The position numbers and the translations under genes are program-made. A stretch of 64,000 nucleotides of DNA from NCBI GenBank assembly GCA_015698045.1, contig BLAL01000013.1, positions 1,240,001 to 1,304,000 of the forward strand, written 5' to 3'. Source of the DNA: Rhizophagus clarus (taxonomy: Eukaryota > Glomeromycota > Glomeromycetes > Glomerales > Glomeraceae). This document shows positions 61,801 through 64,000 of this stretch, piece by piece (position 1 is the first letter of the stretch; every line of letters starts with the position of its first letter). The notes below the pieces were generated by a model. It ran no database searches, was not told the origin of the DNA, and was given only the letters and a program-made list of their open reading frames with translations.

Positions 61801-64000
61801 TGCAGCTCATTTTTGATCGTCTTGTCAATCAAGGGGATTGGGATCACATGCAACTCGTAAAATATCTTGCTTCAAGGCCAAATGATCTCAAAGATAATGA
61901 TCTAAATATATTAAAGAGTACACCTATCTGGCCTAAAGAAAATTTGGAATATTCACAGCTTGGCAAGAATGAATCCAAAAAAGTAAAAACACCTAACAAG
62001 AATGGATTCAAAGGAATGATGATGACATTTGATAAGAAAGAATCAACTGAGATAAAAGAGATGAATACCGAACCAATAATTCAACGTTTCAGTGCCAATA
62101 ATTTATATACACCTTTACCATTGCATCGGGAGTTTGGTTTACCTATAATTGATTGGAAAGGAAAATGGACTCGTAATTCTGCAGAAGGTATGTAGTTAGT
62201 TGATTTATTTTAAAATTATTTAACCTATAATTAAAAAAAAAAATAAAATATTTTAAATTTATAGGGAAACTTTTAATTAAGTTAGGGTTACAAGAATATC
62301 CTACACTTCAAAAAATTTTAGAGCTGGTAACACCTCCAACTGATCCCACAATTCGTAGCAAGGCTTTCAAATATTTTATTGATAATTTTAAAGAAAAATA
62401 TTCTGCAAATTATAAATCAACTGAAATCGATGTTGCATTTTTGCCTTGTTTAAATGATGTTTATTCTAAGCCTTCAGAATGTTTCACCAATCCTGAATGC
62501 ATGAAAATGAACTTTAAGGTTATACGACAAGATTTATTATTTTATGCGGAGCAATTTGGTGTTTGTCAAAATCCCAGTAATGAAACGCTTGTAAAAAGAT
62601 TAATTGATGAACCACCACAGAATGAGAATAAAGCAACGGAAATTTTTGAATATTTATCATCGCAACAAGGAAGTTTTGCTCATTCTGATTGGAAGATACT
62701 TGCCGGTCTTAAGTTTATTCCAATTAGAGATCGTCTTAAACCTAATGAGATAATTCATACTAGTCCGAACAGCTGTTTTTTTAAAAATAATGAAAGAAGG
62801 TATAGTAAATAATTTATTAGTAATTTTCTTTTTTTTTTAATTAAACAATCTTAACTTATTTGTACATTTCTCACGTATAACTTTTTTTTTTAGCTTGTAT
62901 GAATTATTTACATATATTGATTTTGGAGAGAAGGCAAATAGATTTCTGTTTAGTTGTGGTGTTAAAATTGAACCATCACCAATAGAATTTGCCGAATTAT
63001 TAGTGAAATCATCACATGAAATGTGGAATTCAACTGGACATAATGTAGAAAATTATATAAACATATTAAGAAGAATTGCTCTTGATTTCAATACTATTGC
63101 TAGTCAAAAACCAAGTCTAATTGCTGAAATGAGGAGGGAAACCATTTTATTGGCCAAAGTGGTTGAGTACGATAGTAGAGGAAAGACGAATTATTATGAG
63201 TTAAAACCAGCAGCAAACATTTTCATAAATGATTCTCAAACATATCAAAAAATTTTCAACCCGCCAGTAGCTCCAGAAGAAAGTTTGCTAGAAAATATGT
63301 ATGAGGTATGTCGTTCATTATTAACTTCAGTATAATCATCAATAATACTCATACGGATAACACTCTTTTGTAACCTAGAAATTGGGATGTAGGTCGTTAC
63401 GTAAATCCGTAATAGAAATTATAGTTCCTAAAGGTGCAATGAAAATAACATACAATAATTCTCAAGTGTTACAAAATACAATTAGGGAGAGAGCAAATTT
63501 ATTTTTTTATGATTATCCTAGTGATAAGCTTTCTAAAGATGTAGAGTGGCTCAAAAAGTTAGAAGTTAGAGAAATTGATCAAATAGAAACAACTTATACG
63601 TTAGAAAATATTACTAAGGTTATGCAAAACTCTACTACTGCTTGCATTCTTCAAAGTAAGCAAATGAATTTGAGTACATGGATTTTTTATGTAACATCTG
63701 AGCCTGATAAACTTGATGTTTCAGAAGCGATATGTTCAAGTATTTACAAAATATCAAAATGGATGGAACTATCATATACTACAATGATTTTGACTACATC
63801 TTTATCAAGTTTGGAACGTAAAGGATATCCAATTGATCGTGCATTGCAATTTAAATCAGAAAATATCGCTAAGAAAAGCGAGCAACAATTAGAATCTATA
63901 AAGTTACCAGTTATTATTATAACTCCTGAAACAACTCAGAATTTACGAAACTCTTTACAAAATGCCGTAAAATCTTGTCATTCTAATTCAGGAAGTGCTG
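58826..64000 (+). CDS. Sacsin-like GHKL (HSP90-type) ATPase, 5' part; runs off the right edge
   Basis: Twelve exons join in one frame: 58826-58923, 59006-59052, 59134-59480, 59555-59610, 59682-59811, 59901-59945, 60013-60552, 60628-61716, 61791-62187, 62265-62799, 62894-63305 and 63379-64000 (1,439 codons so far). The Asn box is ELIQNSDDAK; the lid region is IGAFGVGFYSLFSICEEP. After the ATPase come FTGNLRELSVYFNDT and LTSVDVRDVQIDV, then a long alpha-helical region without a domain I can name. This resembles sacsin/DUF3684-type proteins of fungi, with a presumed chaperone-like role. Intron 6 uses donor GC (GCAAGC at 59946); the only nearby GT choices break the frame. Exon 3 has an insertion of about 65 residues, absent from the paralogue at the left edge, with NAS repeats and an Asn run, just after ELIQNSDDAK-x-ET. 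Confidence 0.9.
59167..59360 (+). repeat. NAS-codon microrepeat and Asn run inside the ATPase domain
   Basis: GCTTCAAAT-type 9-bp units repeat about five times (Asn-Ala-Ser), followed by a Lys/Asn-rich piece and six AAT codons. The left paralogue has only about ten residues at this place, so the segment is an insertion by repeat expansion in a surface loop of the ATPase. Confidence 0.85.

Overview
The window looks like nuclear DNA of an arbuscular-mycorrhizal fungus of the Rhizophagus/Glomeromycotina type. This is inferred from very AT-rich sequence, long poly-A/T tracts, short GT-AG introns, and expanded families typical of these fungi: F-box/LRR-like proteins, Sel1-repeat proteins, TKL-like kinases and sacsin-like GHKL ATPases. 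MITE-sized inverted-repeat elements are scattered throughout.

Layout. Each edge carries the 5' part of a sacsin-like ATPase gene, transcribed outward: positions 1-1042 on the minus strand and 58826-64000 on the plus strand. Their exon-intron plans match. Between them lie an F-box gene (2176-3348, minus), a four-exon uridine phosphorylase (8273-9749, plus), a Sel1-repeat protein with a poly-Asn tract (10318-12168, minus) and an F-box gene (14888-16303, plus). Next come a kinase locus (18090-30244, plus), a frameshifted F-box copy (37401-38949, plus), a small secreted cysteine-rich protein (40636-40989, minus) and its F-box neighbour (42842-44359, plus). A decayed coding region (about 44640-46114, minus) and two more F-box genes (49596-51287 plus; 55394-56788 minus) complete the set. 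A diverged segmental duplication (about 12.8-17.6 kb and 32.6-35.3 kb) brackets the kinase locus. Its second copy has lost the F-box gene except for the first 60 or so bases.

The outstanding feature is the 10.9 kb before the kinase domain. It is about 108 tandem, diverged units of roughly 100 bp. Nearly every unit has a branch-point-like CTAAC/CTAAT, an AT-rich tract, an acceptor AG, exactly three nucleotides, and a donor, usually GTAAGT. Read as introns separating 3-nt exons, the exons joined in order have stop codons in two frames. The third frame is free of stops from an ATG at 18090 (22-nt first exon, phase 1) to the kinase exon at 29082. A single 1-nt exon at 28985 shifts the phase to the one the kinase exon requires. 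The model gives a kinase of about 480 residues whose first 122 are written almost entirely in one-codon exons. A three-unit higher-order repeat adds a Pro-Ile-Pro tripeptide per copy. The splice-site pattern is directly visible; that the cell splices it this way is inference and needs cDNA. Two MITE-like insertions lie in its introns.
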